From contig JABUQX010095430.1 of the NCBI GenBank assembly GCA_015478945.1, forward strand, positions 1 through 35,000: a stretch of 35,000 bases of DNA. The letters run 5' to 3'. The translations under genes and the position numbers were made by a program. The DNA is from Trachelipus rathkii. Taxonomy: Eukaryota; Arthropoda; Malacostraca; Isopoda; Trachelipodidae. The notes beneath the pieces are model-generated. The model was not told where the DNA came from. It ran no database searches and worked only from the letters and a program-made list of their open reading frames with translations. Of the stretch, positions 22,286-33,308 are shown one piece after another. Within the stretch, counting starts at the first letter, position 1. Each line of letters begins with the position of its first letter.

Positions 22286-24031
22286 ATGATATGAATTATA
22301 GGGGATTAGTTTATTAGTGTCGTTAATGAGTGGATTATATAGTATTATATGACATTGGTCTGTTTGCATTATTCTCTCCGGGTGTCGAACAAAGTGTATA
22401 ATGGGTATGCGTATAGCGCTGACTCGCAAGAGTGGACCTGAAGGTGAGCATGAGTTGCACGAATTCATATATGGGTAAATGCAGTGTTCCATAGGCCTTG
22501 GCTAGGAGGAGTGTGGTAGCAGGCTCATACGAAGACATAAATAACACTATCATGTATGACGAATTGTAAAGTGCTTTACCTTCTCCATGCATAGATATTG
22601 AGAAAGTTGATGAGAATTGTGACAATGAGCATGCACAGATGGATGGTATTAAGAAATTGTATTATAAGATTGTTTTATGTAGAGAGGAGCTATGATCATT
22701 ACTCGCCCCTAATAGTAGTGGCGTGTATGGGTTAATACATGATGTAGTGGTGAGAATATAGAGCTGTTTAGTGATACTATAGTGTATGTATTTAGGAGGT
22801 GTCGTGTGACCATATTGTTAGTGTTATTATTGAATAGCACTCATCGCGTGATGTGTAGGTGGATTATGAAGCAACCCGTATTTAGGTGATCCGATACGGT
22901 GAACGATTAGTAAAATGAGTAACTCCTTACAAGTATGAGTTTAGAATATATAATTGGTTATATATATATAGTTATTATATATTATATTGATAAGTAGATT
23001 TTTTTAAAGATATACTATATAGCGGAGTGGTATAGATACAGGTATATTATGTTATGTGTAGTACTCTCCTTAGGTTATGATATCAATTTGTTAATTTATG
23101 TGTATAATGGGGAGAGTATTAAGAAATAATCTAGAGGTGGGTATAAATGATACAGGCGTGAAAAATTGTATTATAAAAAGATGTGAGAACGTGAGGCTAT
23201 AGAGAGTTTAGCTTGATGCTATATACTCATATACCTATATATGGCTCAGTGATAAATGATTTAGTATTTTTAGTGAATATTCGTAGTGAATTATGAGTGG
23301 AGTGAGTGTGTGTATGCGTAGGTGATAGATTGTGAACAAACACTTTTCTTCCCTATAAGTATTTCTCGTTTTTCAACATTACTCCTATTGACGCATTTTA
23401 TAGCGCTGCTTAAAAATAGGGTGTGCGTGTTGTTGTCCAGGGTTATACTAATATATATAACGCCTAAGTCTCTTTTGAGTAATACTTTAGACCCAAGTCT
23501 AGAGTGCGCTATTTATTTTTGTTCTACTATAGTACAATAACTACTTTCAATATCTAAAATATTAGAGTGATAATATACATACAATAAAAACATTAGGCCA
23601 TCTTCTATTTATGTAAATTAAATTTGAGTATAATACTATTGTCAGTCGGATAATTTACAGATCTAATAAAGAGAAAAAAACTACTCATATTCAAAAATAT
23701 TTGAATAATTTCAAATATTATTATTGCTATAGTATATTAATATATTATTTATATAAAATTAAATTTTCGCATTCAAGAATCAACTTTTAATTTATAAGTT
23801 AGTCAGGCAGCAGTTTAGGAATAATTGAGTAACAGTTTATATATGTATAATTAATTCCATTCCATGCTATTACAAAGAGTTCGTAGTTTTATTTTTGTAA
23901 TTAGTTTATGATAGGAAAAGTTTGAAATACGTTTTTGTTTTAACTTTTTGCACTGGAAGGTAACAACATTTTTTTTAATTAATTAATAATGATAATGCCA
24001 CTTTTATGTGGTATAGGACTTAGCTCTAGAT
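22286..24031. other. Unidentified interval, G+T-rich left half
   Basis: About 1.75 kb. The plus strand from 22290 to 23320 has a clear G and T excess over C. Frames at 22262-22625 (minus, two overlapping) and 23322-23540 (plus) have no domain I recognise. After 23550 the sequence is AT-rich until the first hAT-like MITE. No repeat partner was found. Confidence 0.4.
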
Positions 24032-24334
24032 GAGGGATCTCCAAACAAAGGGCACCGGAATTTAAATAGCCCGCGGGCTCCACCAATACGGCCCGCTGTA
24101 AAATGCACTGATTTTATCGTTAATACACTTTTAATTAAATTAAACACTCACAATTAAAAACACTGTAAGAAACTATAGTCCCAAAACAAACTAGTCGCAC
24201 TATATTTCGCTTTTCATATTGCACTTGTCGCTCCGAATTCAAATTTTGGTATGATGAGCTGGCTAGGTCTTGACCCTTGAGAGTTAGTGTAGGAGTATCT
24301 TTGGCTCTTAGTCTAAAAAGTTTGGAGAACTCTG
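24032..24334. mobile_element. Candidate non-autonomous hAT element 1 (MITE)
   Basis: The left end GAGGGATCTCCAAAC and the reverse-complemented right end CAGAGTTCTCCAAAC share TCTCCAAAC after an imperfect start. A GCCCGCGGGC...CGGCCCGC block lies just inside the left end. CAGGGGTTCTCCAAAC with an adjacent GCGGCCCGC segment is a familiar style for animal hAT elements. About 300 bp, no coding capacity. Target duplications were not recognisable. Confidence 0.5.
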
Positions 24335-24359
24335 AACTATAATAAATTGGCAGCTAGAT

Positions 24360-24796
24360 CATAGGTTTATAACATGGGCGAAAGCTCCCCCTGGCGGGCG
24401 CTGGGCTTGATTAAGGGTTCATTAAGCTCTATGGGGTGGTAAGGGGTGGGTAGGTGAGCCAACATAATAAAATGAAATGATTATCTTCAAAAGCAGTTTT
24501 ATCTCTCAAAAACTAATCAAGCATGAGGAAGTCATTAAGTTACAATTATAGTAAATTAACAGCTTGTCATTATTTATTTTTATCTACGTCATTTTAAAAT
24601 TTTTATCTACGTCATTTTTAAATTTTTATCTACGTCATTTTTAAGTTTTTATCTACGTCATTTTTAGTAAATATGTTTTATCATCCATGCTTAATAAAAT
24701 TTAGTCACATTTCCTGCAACTCAAAAATGAAGGGGGCAATGGGTAATACAACTGGTTGAAAGTGGGCGCTACACAAATAAAGATTAAGAACCAATG
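24360..24796. mobile_element. Candidate non-autonomous hAT element 2 (MITE)
   Basis: The left end CATAGGTTTATAACATGGGCG and the right end read inward, CATTGGTTCTTAATC, look like decayed CAGTGGTTCTTAAC termini, a common hAT form. The left subterminal GGGCGAAAGCTCCCCC and right subterminal GTGGGCGCTACAC fit such an end. About 437 bp, with a four-copy 23 bp minisatellite inside and no transposase. It starts 25 bases after element 1. Confidence 0.5.
24576..24667 (+). repeat. 23 bp minisatellite, four copies
   Basis: The word TATCTACGTCATTTT recurs at 24581, 24604, 24627 and 24650, an exact 23-base period. Only small A/T/G differences occur in the linker. The uniformity suggests recent expansion. 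It lies within candidate hAT element 2. Confidence 0.92.
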
Positions 24797-24799
24797 GAT

Positions 24800-25099
24800 T
24801 AGGGTTGGCAGAGTACCGCAATTTTGCACACCGCACCGTACCAGGGTAAGCGTACAACCCCCGCACCAAAAGTCATTTTTGTCGCACCGCACCACACAGC
24901 ACCTCTTTATATTAAAAATTGCAAATTGGATTTGTGTGGGGCACCTTACCGCACCGCACCAAAATGTATCGCACCCACCCAGCACCGTCCATCCTGCATA
25001 CCACATCCTCGCACTGTGCACCGTCAATCTCCGTGCATACTCCGCAACCGCACCGTGCACCAGCTACTCCTGCACCACACTCCGCATCCTGCTAACCTG
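24800..25099. mobile_element. Candidate non-autonomous hAT element 3 with GCACC-rich body
   Basis: The left end AGGGTTGGCAGAGTACCGC and the reverse-complemented right end CAGGTTAGCAGGATGCGG match in most positions. The interior repeats CGCACC, GCACCGCACC and ACCGCACC in degenerate form throughout. CAGGGTTGGCA-type ends followed by ACCGCACCGTACC runs are a recognised hAT subterminal style (recalled, not searched). Long frames on both strands cross it because the pentamer-like repeat avoids stops; they are not genes. It begins about four bases after element 2 ends. Confidence 0.5.
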
Positions 25100-25839
25100 G
25101 TGCGTGATAAGTCACATAATCATCTAATCTTATCTAATAATCTTATATATCTGACATACTGCGGTCTTATTGTAAAGGTATCAGAAAATCAGTAAATAGT
25201 ATATCTCTATCTCCTACGTCTCAATCTTCCAATAGTTTGAAGATAGAAAAATCTGAAAGACTCTCCATTCACTATACTCTAAATCTTAAAAGACTCTATA
25301 TTCTTCTTATAGTGGATGTTTTCTTTATTAAGGTAATGTTTTTCTTATTAGATTAATTATTAATTCTTATATCTGTAGGATGCTATTTTCCTTATATGTG
25401 GTATGTTTTTTACTAAAGCAGGTATTCTTATTATTGATCCTCTACCGTCCTTTATTTTATTAGGTAATTATATATATTCGTGTTACTCGTGCATGAATAA
25501 ACTCCACTTATATCGGCAGCGCCGAGTACTATAGTCAAGCAGTGGAACACGGTACAAAGTCGTACTCATCTGATCCATTCCACTGTGATCACTTGGTTTG
25601 CAATCTTGTCCCCGAACAGTATTCCTGTTCGATATGACGCTCACCATATAGCCGTGGCTCCTATGACGTCTCAATAGTAGTAGCACGGCTGCGTAAATTT
25701 TAGTAATCGTGCGTTGCCATCTGCTTACTATATAACTTGTCTACATCTATTGATGTATGAATAAAATTAGCAATAACGTGTGTACACTTGTTTTTCTTCC
25801 CTTCATGTGTGTGTATACACTTTTTAGGATGACTTAATA

Positions 25840-25841
<2 letters not shown>
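25100..25841. other. Unidentified interval
   Basis: About 740 bases. The minus-strand frame at 25483-25686 (67 codons) has balanced amino acid composition but no motif I can name. The sequence around 25500-25690 is GC-richer than its surroundings and could be a fragment of an unrecognised element. Confidence 0.4.
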
Positions 25842-25871
<30 letters not shown>

Positions 25872-25920
25872 ATATATATATATATATATCTATATATATA
25901 TATATATATAATAATATATA

Positions 25921-25964
<44 letters not shown>

Positions 25965-26007
25965 AAATATAATATATATATAATATATATTATATATATA
26001 TAATAAA
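25842..26007. repeat. (TA)n array
   Basis: Interrupted TA ending in TAATAAATT, immediately before a CAGGGGCGCGG hAT-type start. Confidence 0.94.
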
Positions 26008-26009
26008 TT

Positions 26010-26060
26010 CAGGGGCGCGGCTTTACGGGAGAAGCACAGGAGGCGGGCCTCCTCTAAAAA
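26010..26060 (+). mobile_element. hAT-type terminal sequence, single end
   Basis: CAGGGGCGCGGCTTTACGGG followed by GGAGGCGGGCCTCC has the CAGGGGCG start and GC-rich subterminal typical of hAT ends. It then passes into A-rich sequence. It directly abuts a TA array. No matching inverted end was found, so the element is truncated or its mate is unrecognisable. Confidence 0.45.
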
Positions 26061-26984
26061 AAATAAAAGAAACTAATGTATTAAAATATTTCAAATTACT
26101 ATTTATTACTATTAAAATAAATGTTTAAAATGTATACAAAACAATGATCAATTTTTACATTAAATCATTTAATTTTTCTTCCGAAACATTTTATTTTTCC
26201 ATATGAATCACTACGTTAGTGAATATCGGCATTTCGCGATCTACATTATACTGTCGCCTACTAAGAGAGCATTAAATTGTGAATGCCTCGCTCTATTAGA
26301 ACAGCACTGGTTGTCGATGGGCACATCCGTAAAAGGGAGATCGTATAGCTCTATTGTGTTAATTTTGTCTATTCTTGGATAGTCTGAATAGTTTATGTTC
26401 ACGCACACAAATGGCCTTCTCCTCACTATTTCGAATGCACCTGTATCCTGAAATTAAAATATTAACGCCTCCTACATAGATTTCGGGCCGCACCATCTCT
26501 CCTTACGTGCATCAGAGGATATCTTGCCCTTTGCTAGTCACTTCATACTGTGAACACATTCACATACTGTCGGATGACACACACTCTCTCTATTGTAAAT
26601 GTTTTGTCTGATAAGAGTTAGACTTAATACCAAACTTATTTTAATTACGGTTGCGTTATCTACGCTCGAGCCCTATGCTCTACCACTATACCATCCAGTT
26701 GGCTCCCGCCCACTTATACATAGCCTCCGCGCTCCCTCAAGGCGATACCATCAACCAGGTGTCCTCGCTACTGTTCCTATCTTACCTTTGATTCTTTTAT
26801 ATTTAGTTAGATGTTATTAAAATTATTGCTATATAATAAATACTAGCCAAAACATTATACACAATGTCTACAATAATGATAAAACAGTATTAATATTATA
26901 GAGAATGATATAATAAAATTATTAATCACTGTCACTTACTATCCTGGTTGAATTGAAGAATGAGAACTTCCTGAATTTGGAGAC
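26061..26984. other. Unidentified interval with a tRNA-like box A
   Basis: About 920 bases. On the minus strand, TGGTATAGTGGTAGAGC (box A at 26683-26693) looks like a tRNA D arm, but no anticodon arm or well-spaced box B follows, so it is at most a fragment. Frames at 26241-26426 (minus) and 26599-26820 (plus) are unremarkable. Confidence 0.35.
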
Positions 26985-27049
26985 TGAAGAGGAGGAGGAG
27001 GAGAGAGAGAGGAGAGAGAGAGAGAGAGAGAGAGGAGAGGAGAGAGAAG
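26985..27049. repeat. (GA)n/(GGA)n microsatellite
   Basis: GAGGAGGAGGAG at the left passes into GAGAGAGA with a few GG slips, a plus-strand polypurine tract of about 65 bases. Confidence 0.94.
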
Positions 27050-29204
27050 TAGTTATCACGGCTTGACAGATTTTATGATTTTACGTGAGCCTTTTCCTCA
27101 ACCCACAAGAGGACTTGGATTTCAAGAACAATTATAGGAAGCATTCTGGACTACACGGTTGTCACCGCATCGCGGAAGAGGCAAATTTCCAGATTGCGAG
27201 AGGACATAGATTGTCATGCCGGGGTGGTACGCGTTTAGTTCCACTCGGTTCTCTATCTTGATGTTAATTTGCGATACGTATAAATCGCAATAGTGAATTT
27301 TTTAATGGGTGGTCGATTATGAGGTTGATAATTGTATGGATTCATACACCTAGGAGGTAAGACATATACCTAGCTTGGCATTCTACGTCTAGGGATGGTT
27401 GTATAACACACTGTACATAGAATCTGTAAGGGTAGACTATAGCGAGGTTAGCTCTATCATCGATGGAATGCGTATAGGATGGTTGTTCAATACGACAAAT
27501 TATACGTTAGCCGCAATGTCATTACTCCTAGGGCTTCTTTCAAGTGATAGAGGTAGTCTTAAGAATATACATGGTAATACTAAATAGATACCTAGAGACC
27601 TTGGTTTCGCCTACAGAGGGGTTCATATATAGGTGTACCATCGCACTCGCTCTATGACAGGATTTCAAATGGTAGAGTTTTGTATTTATGTTAGTTCTTG
27701 AGACCGATATATATAGGAGATATGTAGCTTATTGTCAAACTCGAGATTATGGACCCTCACAGGTATGGTTAATAAGGAATTGGTTTTTAGAGGACTTGCA
27801 CATACTCGGTTTTAGAGATATATTGTGTACAGGGTTTGCGTATTCTGTGCGGCTACTTCATTCGCAAGAAGATAAATGGATATTTTACTTATCGTCCTGA
27901 TCTGGTGATGATACCAATCAGGCTCCTTGTTGATAGCTTATAAGTTACTATCATAATTTATTAACATGAAAAGTTTTTCTTTTTACTCACACTAGGCGAG
28001 GTGTTGATTGACCCATATAATTGGAAATTGGGTCGATAAGATATTGTAACGAGATCTAAAGTCTGACAGACTTTATAGAATTGCTGGCCTGCTAGAGTAT
28101 CATGGGACGTGGGATATAATATATCATGCTTTTATTAAAATATGTAGCTCGTAGCTATTACGGTTCGATTGGTATAGAGCGCGAGCAGCACAATGAAGAC
28201 AAGTGGTATATATGACTTTACACTTAATGGTTATTAGAGACTACTCACTAGATATAGATGGAATTGTATATTGCTGTGTATTTATATTTATATTATGAGC
28301 TATAACTGGGTACATAGACATTGGGAACATTGAATGACTATCTATATAATATATCTAAGCAAGAGTTCGTATTACTGCTACAATTAGCAGAAACTATTAT
28401 TATTTTCGATTTGGTTAATGCTACTAGTTATTAATATATTTATATATATATAAATATTTTTTAGTCTCTAGTATGTGATTAAGAATAAATTCTAACTTTA
28501 CAAGGATAAAGGTTAACGAAGTTATGATAGTTTCATATATACTTATACCTAAGTTGTAGTATATTCATTATAATATTTAAATGGTCACATTATTGTGGTG
28601 AGAACCTTTGAAAAGGTCTTGGACTATTAATTCAGGTCAATATGGAATACGAGGATATAACAAAATTTTTACTTTATGACTATGCTTATTTTCTATTGAT
28701 GCAAATGGTTACATAGTACCGTCAGAAATATATAGAAAAAATATAACTACATTTCAGAAAAAGTGGGCCTCAAGTACATGATTTTTCAATCGGTAATGGT
28801 TGAAAAACGTATGAACCATCTAGTATATTAGGGGGTGTATAGCCAGGGTGAGTACGGTGGTCCTACTCTTCAGCGATTGATACATAACTTGGTTTTGGTA
28901 ATTGAATATTTGTAAAAGTCATTTGACGATAAATTTTTAAAATTATGTTAAGTTTTGGATCAGGTAGGTTTGGTTTATTACGTATCACTTATGACCTAAC
29001 TTAGCCTAACTTACTTAACATAAATGCATTACGTATCGTTAAACTCTAATTCATTCAGATAAATTTACAAAGGTATTGTTGAATAGGAGATTTATAAGAT
29101 AATTAAATTATAAATAAGAATCATATATTTCTATGAATTTGTACACATTAAACATTATATTATAATATTAATTATAATAATTTATTGGTATAAGGGTGCC
29201 TATA
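27050..29204. other. Unidentified interval without recognisable genes
   Basis: About 2.15 kb with more balanced composition than most of the window between 27060 and 27900. Frames at 27399-27587 and 27688-27900 (62 and 70 codons, plus) have mixed amino acid content but no domain or splice context I can support. Near 28990-29020 there are CCTAACTTAGCCTAACTTAC words, a weak echo of the telomere-like motif. Right of 28500 it is AT-rich. Confidence 0.4.
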
Positions 29205-29248
29205 TTCCCATTGGGGGATTTTCGGGGGTGTCACGAGCCGCCACTGGG
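29205..29248 (-). mobile_element. hAT-type terminal sequence, single end
   Basis: Read on the minus strand from 29248, the end is CAGTGGCGGCTCGTGACACC. CAGTGGCGGCTCGTG is a form I recognise from animal hAT terminal inverted repeats. The element would extend leftward, but no mate was found in the AT-rich sequence to the left. It lies about five bases from a TA array. Confidence 0.5.
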
Positions 29249-29252
29249 GGAT

Positions 29253-29421
29253 ATATATATATATATATATCTTTACTTATATTATAGTATATATTAATAT
29301 ATATATATAATATATATCTATATATTATTATATATAATATATATATAATATTATATTACTATTAATATATTATATAAACTATATATCTATATATATTATA
29401 TATATCTATATATATATATCT
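29253..29421. repeat. (TA)n array
   Basis: Interrupted TA with several CTATATATCTATA variants. It is followed by a GA-rich tract. Confidence 0.94.
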
Positions 29422-29424
29422 CTT

Positions 29425-29461
29425 AGAAGAGAGAGCGAGAGAGAGAGGAGCGAGGGAGAGA
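29425..29461. repeat. (GA)n tract
   Basis: AGAAGAGAGAGCGAGAGAGA-type purine run of about 37 bases, right after a TA array. Confidence 0.85.
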
Positions 29462-29570
29462 GTTTCGACACCCACATAGCGCCTCTACTCAGCAAGAAAC
29501 TTGGCTCATCTATTAAATATCTAAAAACATTCGTTTATTTAACATTAGCAGCGAAGAAACTTTATGCCTA

Positions 29571-29576
<6 letters not shown>

Positions 29577-29614
<38 letters not shown>

Positions 29615-29782
29615 TAATTATTAATATATAGTTATATATCTATATTATATATATATATTTTATCATATATCTATATTATATATTATATTAATATATATAT
29701 ATTAATATATATATATTATATATTATATTATATTATTATATTATATATATATTCTATAATATATATATATATATATATATAA
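29577..29782. repeat. (TA)n/(TTA) array
   Basis: About 200 bases of A and T with TATTATAT variants and two small C-containing interruptions. Confidence 0.94.
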
Positions 29783-31855
29783 AATAAAGGGGTTTCTTCT
29801 GTGAGTTCAATGGTCTGCAAGGAAAATTTTTCCCTCTCATAATTAAATAATTCAAAATCACTCAATGGGTCTAATTATCGGTCTCTTTTATCTTACTTCT
29901 CTCTCATCTCTCTTTCTCTCTCTCTGTGTGTTCGTTCGTGTGTGTGTGTGTGTGTTGTGCTGTTCGTGTGCTGTCTGTTCGGTCTGTTGCTGTGCGTTCG
30001 TCGTCGCTTTTTTTTTCTTCGTTCTGCTTCCCCTTGTAGCCTATTTACCCTCCTAAAGGCAAACGTACGAAGTTTGAAGTTTATTTTTAACTAGTTGAGT
30101 ATACAACTTTAATGGTCAATTTGTGGGGACTGAGTCATCTTTTGACTCATTAACAGGTTTTCCAAGGAACAGTGCTTGGTCATCTTTTCACATTCTTATT
30201 ATCTGCTGCTTTCCTATGACAATGGTATACAGGCCGGGGCAGAAACACTCAATACACGCTATCCACGGAACAAAGCTGAGCCCTTCAAAAGACATGACCC
30301 TTACACTCAAATCACATGCGAGCACAAAAACATATCAATAACACTTGTGAAATCCGCAGTTTTGTCTTTCTTCACTTTGCACATTAACTTCACGGCATCA
30401 TATTTAGATGAATAATAAATATTATTAGTAAATAGCTTCTTTCCTGGGCTCAGAATATTTTTCTTACTTAATCTCAGAAACAATTATCTAAAAATATTTA
30501 TTTAATGATGACCGCAAATGGTCAATAAAGGAGGATCGATTTGCCCGGGCAACTGCTGTATATCTTCTTTATATGATATGGAGATAGATATTAGATAAAT
30601 AAGGAAACTGTACATTATAGGACATTAAAGCGGCCTAACTAGCATTCAATCAGTGTGGCTAGGTTTCTTCATAATAATAGAAAGGAAACTATGATATATC
30701 TTAGATTAACGATATAAATGGTATGAATTTGATTACGGTATGATAATAAATAGATGATATTATATAATTTAGTACTATATATAATATGTATTATTATTAT
30801 TAAGAACTACATATTGTCATATCACTATTTTATTTAATTTTAGATGTAATTAGATACATTATAGAGCGGGTGATATACTGTAAGGATTGACGAATTATCT
30901 CACTGATATATAATAGCTATATATACTACAACAGTATCACTCACTTATTATGCTCTACATTCTGTATTTGAGTTACATGTGATATATTATATATAGGGTT
31001 TTATCTACTATATATACAGAAAATAGGTATATTCAGAATATGGAAATTGGTTTGTACAAATGATAGCAATTATGTTAAACTTTTAGGATGTAATATATTA
31101 TAATGTAATAAATGATCTATGCTTTATTGTAATTATATATTATAATTTGCTTTTAGGTTTAGATACAGGCTTGGAACTTACTCATATCTCCATATGTTAA
31201 TGTATTATTGACTATTATTAATAAGAATAATAGTATGTAAATTACATATGAAACAAAATATACAATATATCATATTTTATTTATGCTGTGTTGTTATTTA
31301 GCTAATATATATATTATATTATATATATTATAATATATTCTAAATACGTACTCATATATATGTATTTATATACCATATTCTAATATGTACCTATATGTAT
31401 ATAAATATAAGAAGGGTATATAGTGTTACTACTAAGTAAACAACTATAGAGTATACTTAATGAATGGCATAATAATAGTACTTTATTTGATTATTATATT
31501 CACAGCTACAATGAAAAACAAGCGTTTCGGGTGACATAATTTTAAGTAGAACATAACCTTGAAATGCATAATGGGCTAATTTACTATATATTGATAGTTC
31601 CGAAAGTCTTAATGCAAACAGGAAAGATAAGAATGATAAATATATATTATTATATTAGCATGGCTAGTAATAGTAATAATTTTTCATATATTACTAATAT
31701 TTAATAAGTACTTATATATAATCACTACTATATATATAATATTTATTAGCATATTTTATAATTAATATACTTAATAGTACACTGACCTTCATTAGTTTAT
31801 AAATCTTAAATCATTTTCTTTTTAAAACGTTATATACTGTTTGATTGTACTAAAT
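29783..31855. other. Unidentified interval with CT/GT-rich patch
   Basis: About 2 kb. A CT- then GT-rich patch with many TTCG words lies at about 29895-30020. The stretch 30120-30415 is compositionally balanced, and two overlapping plus-strand frames cover it (30123-30341 and 30176-30415) without any domain I recognise. TGAGTCA and TGACTCA form an inverted pair at 30131-30149. After 30560 the sequence is AT-rich with short TATATA runs and no element ends. Confidence 0.4.
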
Positions 31856-31882
31856 ATAATATATATATATATATATATATAT
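31856..31882. repeat. Short (TA)n array
   Basis: About 27 bases of near-pure TA. Eight bases later a CAGGGGGCGG sequence follows. Confidence 0.9.
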
Positions 31883-31889
31883 TCAAAAC

Positions 31890-31930
31890 CAGGGGGCGGT
31901 AATAATGCTGATTGAATATCGTGCTTAAGG
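31890..31930 (+). mobile_element. Possible hAT-type end, single
   Basis: CAGGGGGCGGTAATAATGC lies eight bases after a TA array (intervening TTCAAAAC could be a target site). The CAGGGG start and GC-richer first ten bases are suggestive only. The mariner remnant begins about 75 bases later. Confidence 0.25.
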
Positions 31931-31966
31931 ATTGTATATAAAGCGGTGAAACTCAAATTTCAAATA

Positions 31967-31990
31967 CAAGGGTGGCCCCCAAAAAAGCGC
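31967..31990 (+). repeat. Probable left terminus of the mariner element
   Basis: CAAGGGTGGCCCCCAAAAAA starts directly after a TA dinucleotide (31965-31966), the target site used by mariner/Tc1 elements. It sits 86 bases before the transposase start codon, a normal distance for a short 5' untranslated end. The matching right terminus was not found, in keeping with loss of the 3' part. Confidence 0.45.
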
Positions 31991-32052
31991 CCTGCCCCAC
32001 TTTTTGTGATATATCATACAATTATTCACTAATCACCCTTATTTTCCAGGAT

Positions 32053-32932
32053 ATGGCAGACGCAACGCCAGTCAACACAACTAGACCTCAATGGAAGCTC
32101 GAGCAAAAAATATACTGCGTCAAACAGTATTACAAGACAAACTTGTTCAGTTCAAGAAAGTCTAGGAGAATTTCATGCATCAGTTCGAATGTGAGAAGGC
32201 CCCCTCCAAAAGCAGAATTCAGAACTGGGTGGACCACTTTGAGAAGTATGGGACCGTGGAGAACCTCAATGCAGCAAGTGAAAACCGTCTAAGCCACTCA
32301 GGACGTCCCAGGAAGCGTACAGCCGAGCTGGTCGAGAGCGTGAGAGAGTCCATAAAAAATTAAAAATTAAAAGTATAGCAAGTTGCATTAGTGAACATCG
32401 ACACTTGCCGGAGACTACTAGTAAACGATATAAGGGCTTACCCTTACAAAATACAAACGAAGCAGATCCTTAAAGCCTTAGACAAACCGCATATAAGGGC
32501 TAACTCAATCAAGTTACTGGGGAAGATCCAGGATACCCTGGATATCCTTAACCTCCTTTGGACCTCAGATGAAACCCACTTCCATCTTGAAGGAAAGGTG
32601 AACTCAAAGACAAATGTCTTCTGGGGGACCTCCAAACCCAATGAAGTAGCCACCAAGCCCCTACACTCCCCTAAGTGCACAGCATGGGCTGCAATCTCGG
32701 CCAGAGGTATCATCGGACCATTCTTCTTCGGGGAATCTGGCGAGACAGTGTCAATCATCAAAGAAAGGTATGTTGAGGTCTTTAAAACCTTCAAGAGTAA
32801 GCTGCAGATCCCGTCGCTTATGAGAAAGTACTGGTTCCAGCAAGATGAAGCAAGCTCTCACACCTCAAACCTGTTCCGAGATTGGCTGAAGAGAACATTG
32901 AGGGCTGTGTGATCAGTCTCAAGATTGAATTT
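32053..32932 (+). pseudogene. Mariner/Tc1-type transposase, broken and 3'-truncated
   Basis: A decayed cut-and-paste transposase from the ATG at 32053. The N-terminal part has a helix-turn-helix style region: a QKIYCVKQYY stretch, then SKSRIQNWVDHFEKYGTVEN, then SGRPRKRT. The catalytic half has WTSDETHFHLEGKVN (first Asp codon at 32568), a GPFFFGES strand and FQQDEASSHTS (second Asp codon at 32844), 92 residues apart, which is normal for the family. Breaks: the frame changes twice between about 32140 and 32180, in-frame stops lie at 32361 and 32376, and the frame shifts again near 32890, after which CVISLKIEF continues in another frame. Homology ends about 32932, so the SPDLNP segment and the third catalytic acidic residue are missing. 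Not functional as read. Confidence 0.88.
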
Positions 32933-33196
32933 GTGCAAAATATATATAAACATACCTAAATATAATCAATTTTTTGGTATTTACTATGATTTCAAATTAA
33001 AATTGAGGAGTCCAAATTATAATTTTTCCGAGTTTTAACATAAAAAAAAAATTCGAAATTTGATATATCAAACGAACGAATTCGGAAAAGGAAATAAATA
33101 TAATTGTTAAAATATTATAATGTATTTATTTATTTAAAGTAAATATCTTCATGAAAATCAAATATTTTTGAAATCTCTTTTAAAAATTATTTATTT

Positions 33197-33202
<6 letters not shown>
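32933..33202. other. AT-rich spacer between mariner and hAT remnants
   Basis: About 270 bases of AT-rich sequence with a run of ten A near 33042. AATTTTTCCGAG near 33019 and TTCGGAAAAGG near 33080 form a loose inverted pair. No gene. Confidence 0.45.
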
Positions 33203-33260
<58 letters not shown>

Positions 33261-33263
33261 ATA

Positions 33264-33304
<41 letters not shown>

Positions 33305-33308
33305 TCTA
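33203..33308. repeat. (TA)n array
   Basis: Near-pure TA with one CTCTATATTCA interruption near 33257. It directly precedes the left end of the hAT copy. Confidence 0.96.

Noticed and set aside
19185..22625. Frames at 19185-19454, 19991-20224 and 22262-22625 as small genes
   Set aside because: They reflect strand composition skew; no domain, conserved motif or splice arrangement was visible.
24560..24670. CRISPR array from the regularly spaced repeats
   Set aside because: The 23 bp units are directly contiguous with no unique spacers, no cas genes are present and the context is eukaryotic.
24701..25195. Three overlapping frames of about 120 codons on both strands
   Set aside because: The GCACC-rich repeat keeps several phases open at once; the translations are low-complexity and cross the candidate element boundaries.
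31972..32292. Continuous 106-codon frame beginning at a GTG in the left terminus
   Set aside because: The first part lies in the element's untranslated end, and the last part after about 32140 is out of frame with the transposase homology.
32444..32794. 116-codon minus-strand frame
   Set aside because: It is antisense to the mariner transposase, whose plus-strand translation shows catalytic motifs.
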